Positions 14,947 through 22,502 of a stretch of DNA of 64,000 nt are shown here, piece by piece. A program made the position numbers and the translations under genes. The notes below the pieces were generated by a model. The model saw only the letters and a program-made list of their open reading frames with translations. It did no database searches and was not told the origin of the DNA. Position 1 is the first letter of the stretch, and each line of letters opens with the position of its first letter. Source of the stretch: Phycisphaerae bacterium (lineage in GTDB: Bacteria > Planctomycetota > Phycisphaerae > Sedimentisphaerales > Anaerobacaceae); NCBI GenBank assembly GCA_030615025.1, contig JAUXAB010000001.1, positions 62,001 through 126,000 of the forward strand, given 5' to 3'.

Positions 14947-17109
14947 ATGGCAGGCTCTGCACAACAAAGTTCATCAGGATTGCTGGGGCCTCATTTGCGC
15001 AAAACAGCGGATGAGGACACCTTCAATACGCCTCTTGCGTCCCACAGCAATATTATTTTGGCTGTTGGCCTGGTGGCGGTTCTTGCCACACTTATAATCC
15101 CTCTGCCAACGCTGGTGTTGGATATGTTTCTGGCTTGTAGTATATCGCTGGCTGTGGCTGTCTTGATAGTTACACTATCGTCAAAAGAGGCACTCGAATT
15201 ATCTACCTTTCCTTCACTGCTGCTTTTTGTAACGCTGTTTCGCCTTTCTCTTAATGTCGCCTCAACCAGATTGATACTTCTACATGCCGACGCCGGCAAG
15301 ATTATCCAGACATTCGGTGATTTCGTTGCCGGAGGCAGTTTCGTCGTCGGGCTGGTAATATTCTTAATCCTCGTTGTCATCCAGTTTGTAGTAATCACAA
15401 GAGGTGCCGAGCGCATAAGCGAAGTTTCTGCACGTTTCACCCTTGATGCTATGCCAGGCAAGCAAATGGCAATTGACGCAGACCTTAACGCAGGAACTAT
15501 CACCGAGGAGCAGGCCAACGAGCGCAGGGCAAAAATTGTCAAGGAAAGTGAGTTCTATGGCGCAATGGACGGTGCCAGTAAATTCATTCGGGGCGATGCC
15601 AAGGCAGGCCTGGTAATCACCGCGGTCAACATAATTGGCGGCATAGCCATGGGGTATTCACGCGCTATGCCGATTGCTGATGCCGTAAGGACTTATTCTA
15701 TCCTCTCCATCGGCGATGGACTCGTTACCCAGATACCATCGGTAATAATCGCCGTAAGTTCAGGCTTTTTGGTAACTAAAATCTCGTCGCGCTACAGCGT
15801 TGGACAGGACCTGTCCAGGCAGTTTCTAAAGGCCAGCCAGCCGCTGATTATAGCGGCTGTTATCATTGGTTCGTTGGCGCTTGTGCCAGGCCTGCCAAAA
15901 ACACCTTTTCTACTCTTGGCTGCCGGCGCCTTTCTGTTCGGACGAGCAGCGGCTCAATCTGAAAAGGGCCGCGTAGCGCGCGCTGCACCTCCACCAAAGG
16001 CTGAGAAGCAGCCGGTTGAAGAGCTGCTGGACGTCGATAGAGTTTCTGTGCAGGTCGGTGTCCGATTGATTAGTATGGTTGACCCTCGTAAAGACAGCGC
16101 TATCTTTGAGCGTATCGGAGCATTGCGGAGAAAATTCGCACAGGAGCTCGGTATCGTTATGCCCCTGGTTCGCCTGCGGGACAATATCAGTATCGAGCCA
16201 ACTGCCTACGAGATTCGACTATTCGACCATGTGGTAACAAAGGGGCGATTGGAGCCCGACATGTTCCTTGCTATGGATTCCGGTGCTGTCCAAAGCAAAG
16301 TCGACGGTATAGAAACTACCGAACCTGTGTATGGCTTGCCCGCCCTCTGGATTACACCGGCCAACAAGGAAAAGGCCGAATTAAACGGATATACCGTCAT
16401 TGACCCTGAATCCGTCTTTATTACACATCTATCCGAAACACTGCGAAAACACGCTGACGAGTTGTTGACGCGTGAAGACGTACAGCTTCTTGTTGATCGC
16501 CTTCGCAAGACTCAACCATCATTGGTGGGAGAAGTCGTTGGCGCTGACAAAGAAGCATCTATTGGACTGCTGCAACGTGTGCTTAAAAACCTCCTGAAGG
16601 ATGGAATACCCATTCGTGATTTAACAGCCATACTTGAATCGCTTGGAGAGCACGCCCCAAAGACCAAAAACCCTGTCGTTTTAACAGAGATGGTTCGAAA
16701 GTCGTTAAGTAGAACCATTACCGACCAGTTACAGGACGAGACCGGTAAAATCTCGGCCATAACGCTTGACCCCGCACTCGAACATCAGATGACCTCAACT
16801 TTGCGACAGGAAGCGGATGGAATAACTCTGGCCCTACCGACCGAGATGGTAATGGATATAAGCCGAAAAATCGCACAAGCCTGGAAGCAAGCGATGGACA
16901 AAGGCAAGGACAAGTTAGTTTTGCTGTGCGATTCGAGACTGCGTGCGCCTTTGTCAGCAATGTTATCCCGAACGGTGCCGCTACTGTCGGTCGTGGCCTA
17001 TGATGAAATCGTGCTCGGAACCGAAGTAGAACCAATAGAAACTATATCCCTCCAGCAGGATGAATCGACACAGCCAAAGGAGCAAGAACTTGCTGCAGTT
17101 TCAAATTGA
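14947..17109 (+). CDS. flhA: Flagellar export gate protein FlhA
   Basis: 720 residues from the ATG at 14947 (AGAAGGA upstream). The track start at 14884 lies inside fliN. The N-terminal half has about eight membrane helices and the FHIPEP signature region (VARFTLDAMPGKQMAIDADL, GAMDGASKFIRGDAKAGL). After the linker, the cytoplasmic domain (from about 390) has VGVRLISMVDP, PLVRLRDNISI and the terminal LSAMLSRTVPLLSVVAYDEI. FlhA is the core of the type III export gate and binds substrate-chaperone complexes. flhB, fliP, fliQ and fliR are not in this window. Confidence 0.96.
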   Translation: MAGSAQQSSSGLLGPHLRKTADEDTFNTPLASHSNIILAVGLVAVLATLIIPLPTLVLDMFLACSISLAVAVLIVTLSSKEALELSTFPSLLLFVTLFRLSLNVASTRLILLHADAGKIIQTFGDFVAGGSFVVGLVIFLILVVIQFVVITRGAERISEVSARFTLDAMPGKQMAIDADLNAGTITEEQANERRAKIVKESEFYGAMDGASKFIRGDAKAGLVITAVNIIGGIAMGYSRAMPIADAVRTYSILSIGDGLVTQIPSVIIAVSSGFLVTKISSRYSVGQDLSRQFLKASQPLIIAAVIIGSLALVPGLPKTPFLLLAAGAFLFGRAAAQSEKGRVARAAPPPKAEKQPVEELLDVDRVSVQVGVRLISMVDPRKDSAIFERIGALRRKFAQELGIVMPLVRLRDNISIEPTAYEIRLFDHVVTKGRLEPDMFLAMDSGAVQSKVDGIETTEPVYGLPALWITPANKEKAELNGYTVIDPESVFITHLSETLRKHADELLTREDVQLLVDRLRKTQPSLVGEVVGADKEASIGLLQRVLKNLLKDGIPIRDLTAILESLGEHAPKTKNPVVLTEMVRKSLSRTITDQLQDETGKISAITLDPALEHQMTSTLRQEADGITLALPTEMVMDISRKIAQAWKQAMDKGKDKLVLLCDSRLRAPLSAMLSRTVPLLSVVAYDEIVLGTEVEPIETISLQQDESTQPKEQELAAVSN

Positions 17110-17123
17110 TAATCTGATTCGTC

Positions 17124-17164
17124 GCCCCCGCCGTTTTGCTTCGCAAAAGCGAAGCTGCAGGGGC
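17124..17164. repeat. GC-rich double hairpin after flhA
   Basis: An outer GCCCCC .. GGGGCC stem encloses GCTTCGC-AAAA-GCGAAGC. It is related in layout to 11011-11048. No T-run follows, so it is more likely a repeat element or processing site than a terminator. Confidence 0.65.
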
Positions 17165-17187
17165 CACAAAATACGAGGCGCAAAATT

Positions 17188-17433
17188 ATGCCGTTACACG
17201 TTCGGTCAATTGCGGTAAGCATTGCGGTGATATGTTTTTTCAGCATAGCCATTATCGGCTGGACCAGCGGTCTTTCGCCGTTTACCTGCTGTAAGAGGGC
17301 TCTGGCGGGGGCAGCGGCTGCGTATATAGCAGGAGCTTGGGCCGTAAAAGCAATAAACGCTATTTTGATAAACGCGATGATTACAAACCAGATGAAGCAA
17401 CAAGAGGAAAAAGACAATGTCGGTAAAGACTGA
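17188..17433 (+). CDS. Small membrane protein between flhA and fliA
   Basis: 81 residues with two hydrophobic stretches (SIAVSIAVICFFSIAIIGW and AGAAAAYIAGAWAVKAINAILI) and a charged C-terminal tail (QMKQQEEKDNVGKD). It overlaps fliA by 17 bases, indicating coupled translation. No family recognised. Its position and operon coupling suggest an accessory flagellar or export protein, but nothing in the sequence proves that. Confidence 0.6.
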   Translation: MPLHVRSIAVSIAVICFFSIAIIGWTSGLSPFTCCKRALAGAAAAYIAGAWAVKAINAILINAMITNQMKQQEEKDNVGKD

Positions 17434-18316
17434 AAATATTCCTGAACGTCGGTCTATTGGAGAGCACAAGGCTGACTCCGCTTCTTGCTTTCGCAAGCCG
17501 CAGGATGCCTCTCGGCAGAAAGCAGCGGGGGCTTTGGGAACCCTTAAAGATAGCCGCAAGCTCCTAAATACCGCCGCATTACGCGCATACTCCGACCAAA
17601 AAAAATCCGCTCAAGGCGGAGTCGAGAATGACCGGATAGCTGAATTTTTGCCTATGGTTCGTAAGATAGTTCACCGGGTGGTAGTGTATCTGAAACCTCC
17701 GTTATCATTTGAAGATTTGGTCTCCGCCGGAACTGTTGGGCTGGTCAAGGCCGCCCGCAATTTCGACCCGTCTCACAATGCCGAGTTCGAAACATATGCC
17801 TATACTAAGGTCAAAGGAGCTGTTCTCGATGAGCTCAGAGGCTCATCTTTGCTGCCTGCAAACCTCAGCAAGCAGATTCGTAATGCCCTGCAGCTGGCCC
17901 AGAAAATCACCGAGCAGACAGGCTCCGCACCTGCTGACGCCCAGTTAGCTGAAAAACTTGGAATAACGGTTGATAAACTTTATGAGACATTGCAAAGTGC
18001 ACGTGCCCAGCATTTCGTCTCGATCGACGGCTTTGGGGAGGACACGCCTGCACTGTGCGATCTTTTGACGGCAGCCAACACGACTACTCCTGCGCAGCAG
18101 ATCGAGCGGGCCGAGCTTATAGATAAGTTAGCCGAGGCGATACAACAGTTGACCGAGAGGCAGCGACAAATTGTTCTGCTTTATTATCAGCAGCACCTAA
18201 CGATGAAACAGATTGCCGAGGTTTTTGAAATTACCGAGCCGCGCGTCAGTCAACTGCACGCAAGTGCTCTATTTAACCTGTCCGTAGAATTGAGGCAGTG
18301 GAAAGATGGCAGATAA
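17417..18316 (+). CDS. fliA: Flagellar sigma factor FliA (sigma-28)
   Basis: 299 residues. Sigma region 2 is visible (LPMVRKIVHRVVVYLKPPLSFEDLVSAGTVGL, FETYAYTKVKGAVLDELRG). Region 3 (PADAQLAEKLGITVDKLYETL) and region 4 (LTERQRQIVLLYYQQHLTMKQIAEVFEITEPRVSQLHA) follow. It is longer than usual because about 70 extra N-terminal residues include two repeat-derived pieces, a CTTGC/GCAAG hairpin near 17483 and the SAQGG palindrome at 17606. The partner anti-sigma FlgM is encoded at 20.6 kb behind a sigma-28-type promoter. Confidence 0.92.
   Translation: MSVKTENIPERRSIGEHKADSASCFRKPQDASRQKAAGALGTLKDSRKLLNTAALRAYSDQKKSAQGGVENDRIAEFLPMVRKIVHRVVVYLKPPLSFEDLVSAGTVGLVKAARNFDPSHNAEFETYAYTKVKGAVLDELRGSSLLPANLSKQIRNALQLAQKITEQTGSAPADAQLAEKLGITVDKLYETLQSARAQHFVSIDGFGEDTPALCDLLTAANTTTPAQQIERAELIDKLAEAIQQLTERQRQIVLLYYQQHLTMKQIAEVFEITEPRVSQLHASALFNLSVELRQWKDGR
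17606..17620. repeat. In-frame palindrome TCCGCTCAAGGCGGA (SAQGG), copy 5
   Basis: Encodes KKSAQGGVEN in the N-terminal extension of FliA, before sigma region 2. Same frame as the other copies. Confidence 0.82.
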
Positions 18317-18539
18317 TGATTCTAATATAATAAAGCCGGTGGAAAATTTGCAAAATATTTTAGCTTTAACTCCCACCAGACGCCGTGAGCACAAAAAGCA
18401 CCGTCAGCAGCTACACAAGGAAGAAAAAGGGCGTTCCGAACAGGAGCAAAACAGCTTGGCCGACGAGCCGCCGGAAAAGCGGACTCCAAAACCGGAAAAT
18501 GACCAGTCCGCCACAGACGCGATCGATTATTGCGCGTGA
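18306..18539 (+). CDS. Small charged protein coupled to fliA, unknown
   Basis: 77 residues, very polar, with a basic stretch TRRREHKKHRQQLHKEEK and an acidic/proline C-terminus. The ATG overlaps the last 11 bases of fliA, with GGAAAG upstream, so it is probably translated by coupling. No domain recognised. Conservation next to fliA in relatives would be the test. Confidence 0.55.
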   Translation: MADNDSNIIKPVENLQNILALTPTRRREHKKHRQQLHKEEKGRSEQEQNSLADEPPEKRTPKPENDQSATDAIDYCA

Positions 18540-18553
18540 TTCAATAACTCTTA

Positions 18554-18597
18554 CCCCGCACTAATTGAGCTCAGGCTCACGCCTAATTAGTGCGGGG
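18554..18597. repeat. 44-base three-armed palindrome, copy 2
   Basis: CCCCGCACTAATT / AATTAGTGCGGGG with the inner GAGCTCAGGCTCACGCCT. Against copy 1 (5101-5144) the outer stem differs at pairs 1/44, 9/36 and 10/35, each changed on both sides so pairing is kept. The lower loop differs at three unpaired or weakly paired positions. Confidence 0.82.
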
Positions 18598-18621
18598 AGG
18601 AATGAAAGGTTGGGATAGTAA

Positions 18622-18927
18622 ATGCCAAAAGCAGCGGGACACATTCTAAAGGGAGACGACGTTAAACTCGAAGGGCAATTCCATCTCGATGTGGCGCAAG
18701 CGCAGTCCCCCACAGGCGGACCAAAAGAGAAAAGTGCGGCCCTGGCCACGCCCCAGGTGCGTATTGTGGAAAACCATCCTGAATCTGCCGTTATAGAAAT
18801 AACGTGCTGCTGCGGTGAAAGAACGTACTTAAAATGTGAATATGCTGGTGCCCAGGCCCCCGAGGGCTCCAAAACGCAAAACGGTCAGGGGGGTGTCCCT
18901 GACCAGGTGCCTGACAAAACAGAATAA
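18622..18927 (+). CDS. Small unknown protein with CCCG motif, flagellar operon
   Basis: 101 residues. The centre is beta-like (LKGDDVKLEGQFHLDVAQAQ ... RIVENHPESAVIEITCCCGERTYLKCEY), with a CxCG-type cysteine cluster that could bind metal. The stretch AQSPTGGPKEK derives from a degenerate copy of the GGCGGA palindrome (18705-18720), and the C-terminus (EGSKTQNGQGGVPDQVPDK) from another repeat. It lies after palindrome copy 2 and 13 bases before the lipoprotein gene. Function unknown. Confidence 0.55.
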   Translation: MPKAAGHILKGDDVKLEGQFHLDVAQAQSPTGGPKEKSAALATPQVRIVENHPESAVIEITCCCGERTYLKCEYAGAQAPEGSKTQNGQGGVPDQVPDKTE

Positions 18928-18940
18928 ATGGAGAAAAAAA

Positions 18941-19531
18941 ATGCAAGCTAACCAAAAAATTATGTTTTCACTAATCTCATCACTGCTAATTTCTCTGCCG
19001 TCGGGCTGCACGGTTACTAAAGAACCGGGAAGGTTCTCTGTTCAGCCCGGCTCTATTCAACCACCGCAGCGAAACGTCAAACAGTTGCCGAGCGCCTCTG
19101 TTGCGAAGAGATTCCAGGAATCCACCGCGCAAACCCCAACCGCAGTGGAGTCCGCGATAGAATTGTCGGGGAAATATGCCAAACTCTCCGAAGAGGCGGC
19201 TGTCCTGCGACAAGAAAAACAAGACCTTATCACCAAGAGCCGGCAGCTTAAAGACCAGGTCACCGCTCTTGACGTTCAATTGCAGCAGACGCAAAAGGAA
19301 TTAACTGAGGCAAATGACCTTATGATTGAAATGCGTATTGAGCTGAATAATTGGAAGACCAACATCCTGGGCTTTCGTGGAGAGATGCGGGACGCCGATA
19401 CAGCTCAACTGCAAGCACTGCTCAGGATACTTAATATTCTCGGCGGAGAAATCAAGGTAGAATCGGCCCAGGATGAGAATGCAAGCTCAGCCGCCGTATC
19501 GCAAGGTGAACCCGGTCAGTCTAAACTGTAG
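18941..19531 (+). CDS. Coiled-coil lipoprotein in flagellar locus
   Basis: 196 residues from the ATG at 18941 (TGGAG upstream); the track start runs through the preceding gene. A lipoprotein signal (MFSLISSLLISLPSGC) gives a predicted lipidated Cys. A long heptad-like region follows from about 75 (LSEEAAVLRQEKQDLITKSRQLKDQ onward). It is likely an envelope lipoprotein with an extended coiled coil. No specific family recognised. The C-terminus borders directly on the GGTAACT minisatellite. Confidence 0.68.
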   Translation: MQANQKIMFSLISSLLISLPSGCTVTKEPGRFSVQPGSIQPPQRNVKQLPSASVAKRFQESTAQTPTAVESAIELSGKYAKLSEEAAVLRQEKQDLITKSRQLKDQVTALDVQLQQTQKELTEANDLMIEMRIELNNWKTNILGFRGEMRDADTAQLQALLRILNILGGEIKVESAQDENASSAAVSQGEPGQSKL

Positions 19532-19533
19532 TT

Positions 19534-19712
19534 GACTGGTAACTGGTAAATGGTAACTGGTAAATGGTAACTGGTAACTGGTAAATGGTAACTGGTAACT
19601 GGTAACTGGTAACTGGTAACTGGTAACTGGTAACTGGTAACTGGTAACTGGTAAATGGTAAATTCGGCCTAATAACCAATTACCAATAACCAATTACCAA
19701 TAACCAATCACC
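19534..19712. repeat. GGTAACT/GGTAAAT heptanucleotide minisatellite
   Basis: About 130 bases of tandem TGGTAACTGGTAACTGGTAA-type units (7-base period, some GGTAAAT variants) are followed by inverse-sense TAACCAATTACCAA units. The two halves could pair into a long imperfect hairpin. It starts two bases after the stop of the upstream lipoprotein gene. Confidence 0.93.
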
Positions 19713-19733
19713 AACTTTCTTTAGGTGAAGCAA

Positions 19734-20423
19734 ATGAATAGCTTGAAAACGGTATTATCGATGATTTACAATTTACGATTCACAACATTGTTGTTGCTGC
19801 CGGTTCTTTTATCAGCCTGCCAGTACTATAGAGTTGCTGCACCGATGCCGGAGTACTATTATCTAAATCCGGATAAGGATTTGTCCACCGTTGGCAGGAC
19901 TGCTTTAGTCGAGCTGGGCAACAAATCGAGCTATCCACAAATCTCCACTGATGTAACCGAAGCGCTTTTCCAGGCATTGCAGAAGAAACAGCTTTTCGGA
20001 TTAACTATTGTCCGCCAGAGTGACCCTGCGTGGCGCAGTTTGCAGCTGGACTCGAACTCGGGTTCCCAAACGCAAAATAGTGCGTTTAGGGTCCCGTCAC
20101 CATACACCCTTGACCAATTGACCGCAATCCGCAAGACACTAAAGTGCAATGCGGTATTGATTGGAACTATTACCCAATTCAAGCCTTATCCTCATATGGC
20201 CATTGGTCTTCGTCTGAAGCTTGTGGACCTGGAGGATGGGCAATTACTGTGGGCTCTTGAGCAAATTTGGGACAGCTCCGATAAAACAACTGAGTATCGG
20301 ATAAAAAGCTATTTTCAATATCAGATGCGATCGGGGTTTGCGCCTTTGCGTGAACAGTTAGTAGCTGTTAGTCCGCTTGAGTTTATCAAGTTTGTAACTT
20401 ATGAGGTGGCCGCAACGCTATAG
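19734..20423 (+). CDS. Lipoprotein, GNA1162/FlgO-like context, unknown
   Basis: 229 residues from the ATG at 19734 with TTTAGGTG upstream. The signal LLLLPVLLSAC gives a lipobox Cys. The mature part shows a pattern seen in outer-membrane lipoproteins of the LPP20/CsgG-like group: GRTALVELGNKSSYPQISTDVTEAL, then LDQLTAIRKTLKCNAVLIGTITQFK, then RLKLVDLEDGQLLWALEQIWD. Family assignment is tentative. A 35-base palindrome (20061-20095) is translated in frame as GSQTQNSAFRVP. Likely an envelope component of the flagellum, inferred from position only. Confidence 0.62.
   Translation: MNSLKTVLSMIYNLRFTTLLLLPVLLSACQYYRVAAPMPEYYYLNPDKDLSTVGRTALVELGNKSSYPQISTDVTEALFQALQKKQLFGLTIVRQSDPAWRSLQLDSNSGSQTQNSAFRVPSPYTLDQLTAIRKTLKCNAVLIGTITQFKPYPHMAIGLRLKLVDLEDGQLLWALEQIWDSSDKTTEYRIKSYFQYQMRSGFAPLREQLVAVSPLEFIKFVTYEVAATL
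20061..20095. repeat. In-frame CCCAAACGC..GCGTTTAGGG palindrome, copy 1
   Basis: GGTTCCCAAACGC-aaaatagt-GCGTTTAGGGTCCC. Relatives occur at 20673-20709 (inside flgM), 21990-22021 (intergenic) and 29608-29644 (intergenic), with a half copy in the NusG-like gene near 49834. Confidence 0.82.
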
Positions 20424-20508
20424 CCCAAAAGGAAAGTTCACAAACATATATTCTCGTCTAAAAAGAGCGTTGACTTTAGAAAAAAAATGAATATCCGGCA
20501 AAAAATCC

Positions 20509-20535
20509 TAAAGTTTTATCGAAAATGTGCGAAAA
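20509..20535 (+). promoter_or_regulatory. Sigma-28 (FliA) promoter of flgM
   Basis: TAAAGTTT at 20509-20516, then 11 bases, then TGCGAAAA at 20528-20535. The consensus is TAAAGTTT-N11-GCCGATAA, so the -35 is exact, the spacing is exact, and the -10 keeps the CGA core with 5 of 8 matches. It lies 36 bases before the flgM start. FliA-driven flgM expression is a known feedback in other bacteria. Confidence 0.65.
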
Positions 20536-20571
20536 GGATAGTGGGTTAAAAATCCGCAAAGAAGTAATGCA

Positions 20572-20883
20572 ATGATAGAGAAAATAAATAACAATCAAAT
20601 TCGCGATCTTTTGGAAGAATTATCTCCCAGGCAGCCCAACTCCGGCAGTGCTGTTCCAGATAATGATACGGCGGTTCCCCGAACGCGAAAAGATGCGTTG
20701 GGGGGCCCCACGGATGTATCCGTGCAGGTTAATTATGCTTCTCTCATTGACCGGGCAATGCAGGCCTCGCAAACAGACGCCGATGTCGTAGGCGCGGCAC
20801 GGAAGCTTTTACTGTCCGGCCAACTTGAAAGTCCGGAAAACAATCGAGCAGCCGCAGAAAACATCATAAAATTTAGTATATAA
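20572..20883 (+). CDS. flgM: Anti-sigma-28 factor FlgM
   Basis: 103 residues. The C-terminal sigma-28-binding region is recognisable: YASLIDRAMQASQTDADVVGAARKLLLSGQ, then ENNRAAAENIIKFSI. The N-terminal half is disordered as usual and contains an in-frame 37-base palindrome (20673-20709) translated AVPRTRKDALGGPT. FlgM holds FliA inactive until it is exported through the completed hook. It stands alone behind a sigma-28-type promoter. Confidence 0.85.
   Translation: MIEKINNNQIRDLLEELSPRQPNSGSAVPDNDTAVPRTRKDALGGPTDVSVQVNYASLIDRAMQASQTDADVVGAARKLLLSGQLESPENNRAAAENIIKFSI
20673..20709. repeat. In-frame CCCCGAACGCG..GCGTTGGGGG palindrome, copy 2
   Basis: GGTTCCCCGAACGCG-aaaagat-GCGTTGGGGGGCCCC lies in the disordered half of FlgM. 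Same family as 20061, 21990 and 29608. Confidence 0.82.
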
Positions 20884-20910
20884 AAGCTTTAACAGAGAAA
20901 GGATTAAATC

Positions 20911-21063
20911 GCAAGGCCGACCACGGAGGGTCGTTACCACAGCCTGAACGGATTTTGGAAACTCGGCGAGGAAATGTGTAAACTTGGCACCCCAACGGTT
21001 ACTCATCCCTCGCCGTTCTTTTTGGTTACAACCCAGGCTATGAAAGGGATGGGAACCAAAAAA
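20911..21063 (+). promoter_or_regulatory. Structured leader upstream of the HPP gene (candidate cis-RNA)
   Basis: Several nested stems can be read. CGACC-acggag-GGTCG is near 20918. CGGCGAGG (20964-20971) pairs with CCTCGCCG (21008-21015) across 36 bases that include AACTTGGCACCCCAACGGTT. A long hairpin TTTTTGGTT..CCCA / TGGG..AACCAAAAA spans about 21018-21063. The last could be an attenuator just before the gene. I do not recognise a known riboswitch class. Confidence 0.45.
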
Positions 21064-21083
21064 TTGCACTGGCTCCCTCAAAT

Positions 21084-21554
21084 ATGGCATTGAATGTCAC
21101 AATTACGGGGAAATTCAAAAAGCTTTGGAAATATTACCTCTTGCAAAGCTTATTGGCTGCCGGTGCCCTCTTTATCCTCATCCTCATCCTGGACAAGGAC
21201 AAAATGGTCGTAATCAGCGCAATGGGCGCCACCAGTTTTATCGTATTCGCGATGCCCACCGCTGTCTCCGCACAAACAAAAAATGTCATTGGCGGTCATC
21301 TGGTTGGCTTAGCTTCTGGAGCTATATTCTACTTCACCGCCCTGCCTTATTTACTTGAGTATCCCTGCGCAGTCGGAATCGCTATCTTTCTTATGGTAGC
21401 TCTGGACGTCGAACACCCCCCAGCCGCAGGCACGGCCTTGGCCGTCGTGATAAATGAGGTCTCACCTGCCGTCTTTGTCACCATAATGACAAGCGCGCTG
21501 ATACTGTCCCAATGCCGCTATTATCTAAGACACCATTTGAAAGATTTGGTATAG
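21084..21554 (+). CDS. HPP-family integral membrane protein
   Basis: 156 residues, about four membrane helices. The family signature is visible as ALDVEHPPAAGTALAVVI (HPP motif) together with MVVISAMGATSFIVFAMP near the start. HPP proteins are small polytopic proteins; some have been linked to nitrite transport in plastids and cyanobacteria, but the substrate here is unknown. It stands alone downstream of an unusually structured leader. Confidence 0.8.
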   Translation: MALNVTITGKFKKLWKYYLLQSLLAAGALFILILILDKDKMVVISAMGATSFIVFAMPTAVSAQTKNVIGGHLVGLASGAIFYFTALPYLLEYPCAVGIAIFLMVALDVEHPPAAGTALAVVINEVSPAVFVTIMTSALILSQCRYYLRHHLKDLV

Positions 21555-22126
21555 GCCATCTATTGGGCTCCAGGCCCTTACCCCTAAATTACAAAGCCGG
21601 GCCTCAAACGTAACAATCGAGAATTTGCCCAATCGGACTATCGTCGATAGATACTCCTGCTATGTCCAACCGGCCTGTATAGGTAACCGGAGTGCTATTG
21701 TGCCTGGCATGAATATTCACAGCAGCAGCGTCGCTAATCTTGTGGTGCTCATTACCTGGCTGTCTTACGTGCCGCAATGCGTCACTGCTTTTGCCGAGAG
21801 GCTTAGAACTAACAACTCTACATGAAATTCTCTTTACCATTTCATCACACCCTAACAAAAGCTATGTTAGCACACTCAAACAGCTAAATCAAGGAAAATC
21901 GCATCAGCCTGGGCCGCAGGCCTGAGACTTTTTATACTCACGATGAAACTGCTTGTGATAAAGCGATATTATAGGACAAGGAGAAGGAAGTTCCCCAAAC
22001 GCGAAAAGATGTATTTGGGGGGCAGGAAAATTTATGATGGATGCACATCGGGCCTGCGGCTAAAATACTTTGTGTCTAAGTTGGCCTCGAATTTCAGTAT
22101 CTGGCCCCTGAAAAAGGTCTCTGCCG
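21555..22126. other. Gene-poor intergenic region
   Basis: No gene that I can support. A minus-strand ORF at 21604-21858 and overlapping plus-strand ORFs lack family features and ribosome sites. A CCCCAAACGCG..-type palindrome lies at about 21990-22021. Confidence 0.5.
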
Positions 22127-22327
22127 ATGCAGATTATTGCCCAATGCCCGGGATGTGGCAGCGCCTCGTTACTCGACGGCAGCGCCGCCGACCGTCGGAT
22201 AAGATGCCGCAAGTGCCGCAGGCTATTCAAAGTCCCCAAGCTGGACGAGGTGCCGAAAGCGGTTAAGGTGATAAAGCACGCAAAGAGCACTATTTACGTG
22301 GATGAAGCCGGCAAAACCTATGGCTAA
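22127..22327 (+). CDS. Small zinc-ribbon (MJ0042-type) protein
   Basis: 66 residues beginning MQIIAQCPGCGSASLLDGSA, with the second pair RCRKCRRLFKVP. The CPxC...CRKC spacing is that of the MJ0042/zinc-ribbon domain that opens many planctomycete and myxobacterial regulatory proteins. Here it occurs almost alone, with a 30-residue tail. It may bind Zn and nucleic acid or protein; the function is not known. Confidence 0.65.
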   Translation: MQIIAQCPGCGSASLLDGSAADRRIRCRKCRRLFKVPKLDEVPKAVKVIKHAKSTIYVDEAGKTYG

Positions 22328-22400
22328 AGCCGGCCGATACGCGCCGAACCTTCTTGTTACTCATTTATTCGCTCCGCACTCTTCCCTCACTTCATTCTTT

Positions 22401-22429
22401 TTGACTTTTCTACCAACTTACCGTAGATA
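22401..22429 (+). promoter_or_regulatory. Sigma-70-type promoter of the four-gene defence-like operon
   Basis: TTGACT (22401-22406), 17 bases, then TAGATA (22424-22429). It lies about 74 bases before the methyltransferase ATG in an AT-rich stretch. Confidence 0.55.
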
Positions 22430-22502
22430 TCTCGATACTTATATATATGTAATCTTCACAAATCTCTTGCCTAAGCCACACAGGCAAATTAAACTGTCTG
22501 CC

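Noticed and set aside
21604-21858. 84-aa minus-strand ORF in the 21.6-22.1 kb gap
   Set aside because: No family features, no ribosome site, and equally long ORFs exist on the other strand.
22302-22502. Upstream in-frame extension of the methyltransferase
   Set aside because: It overlaps the zinc-ribbon gene and the sigma-70 promoter and has no conserved features; the ATG at 22503 matches the operon layout better.
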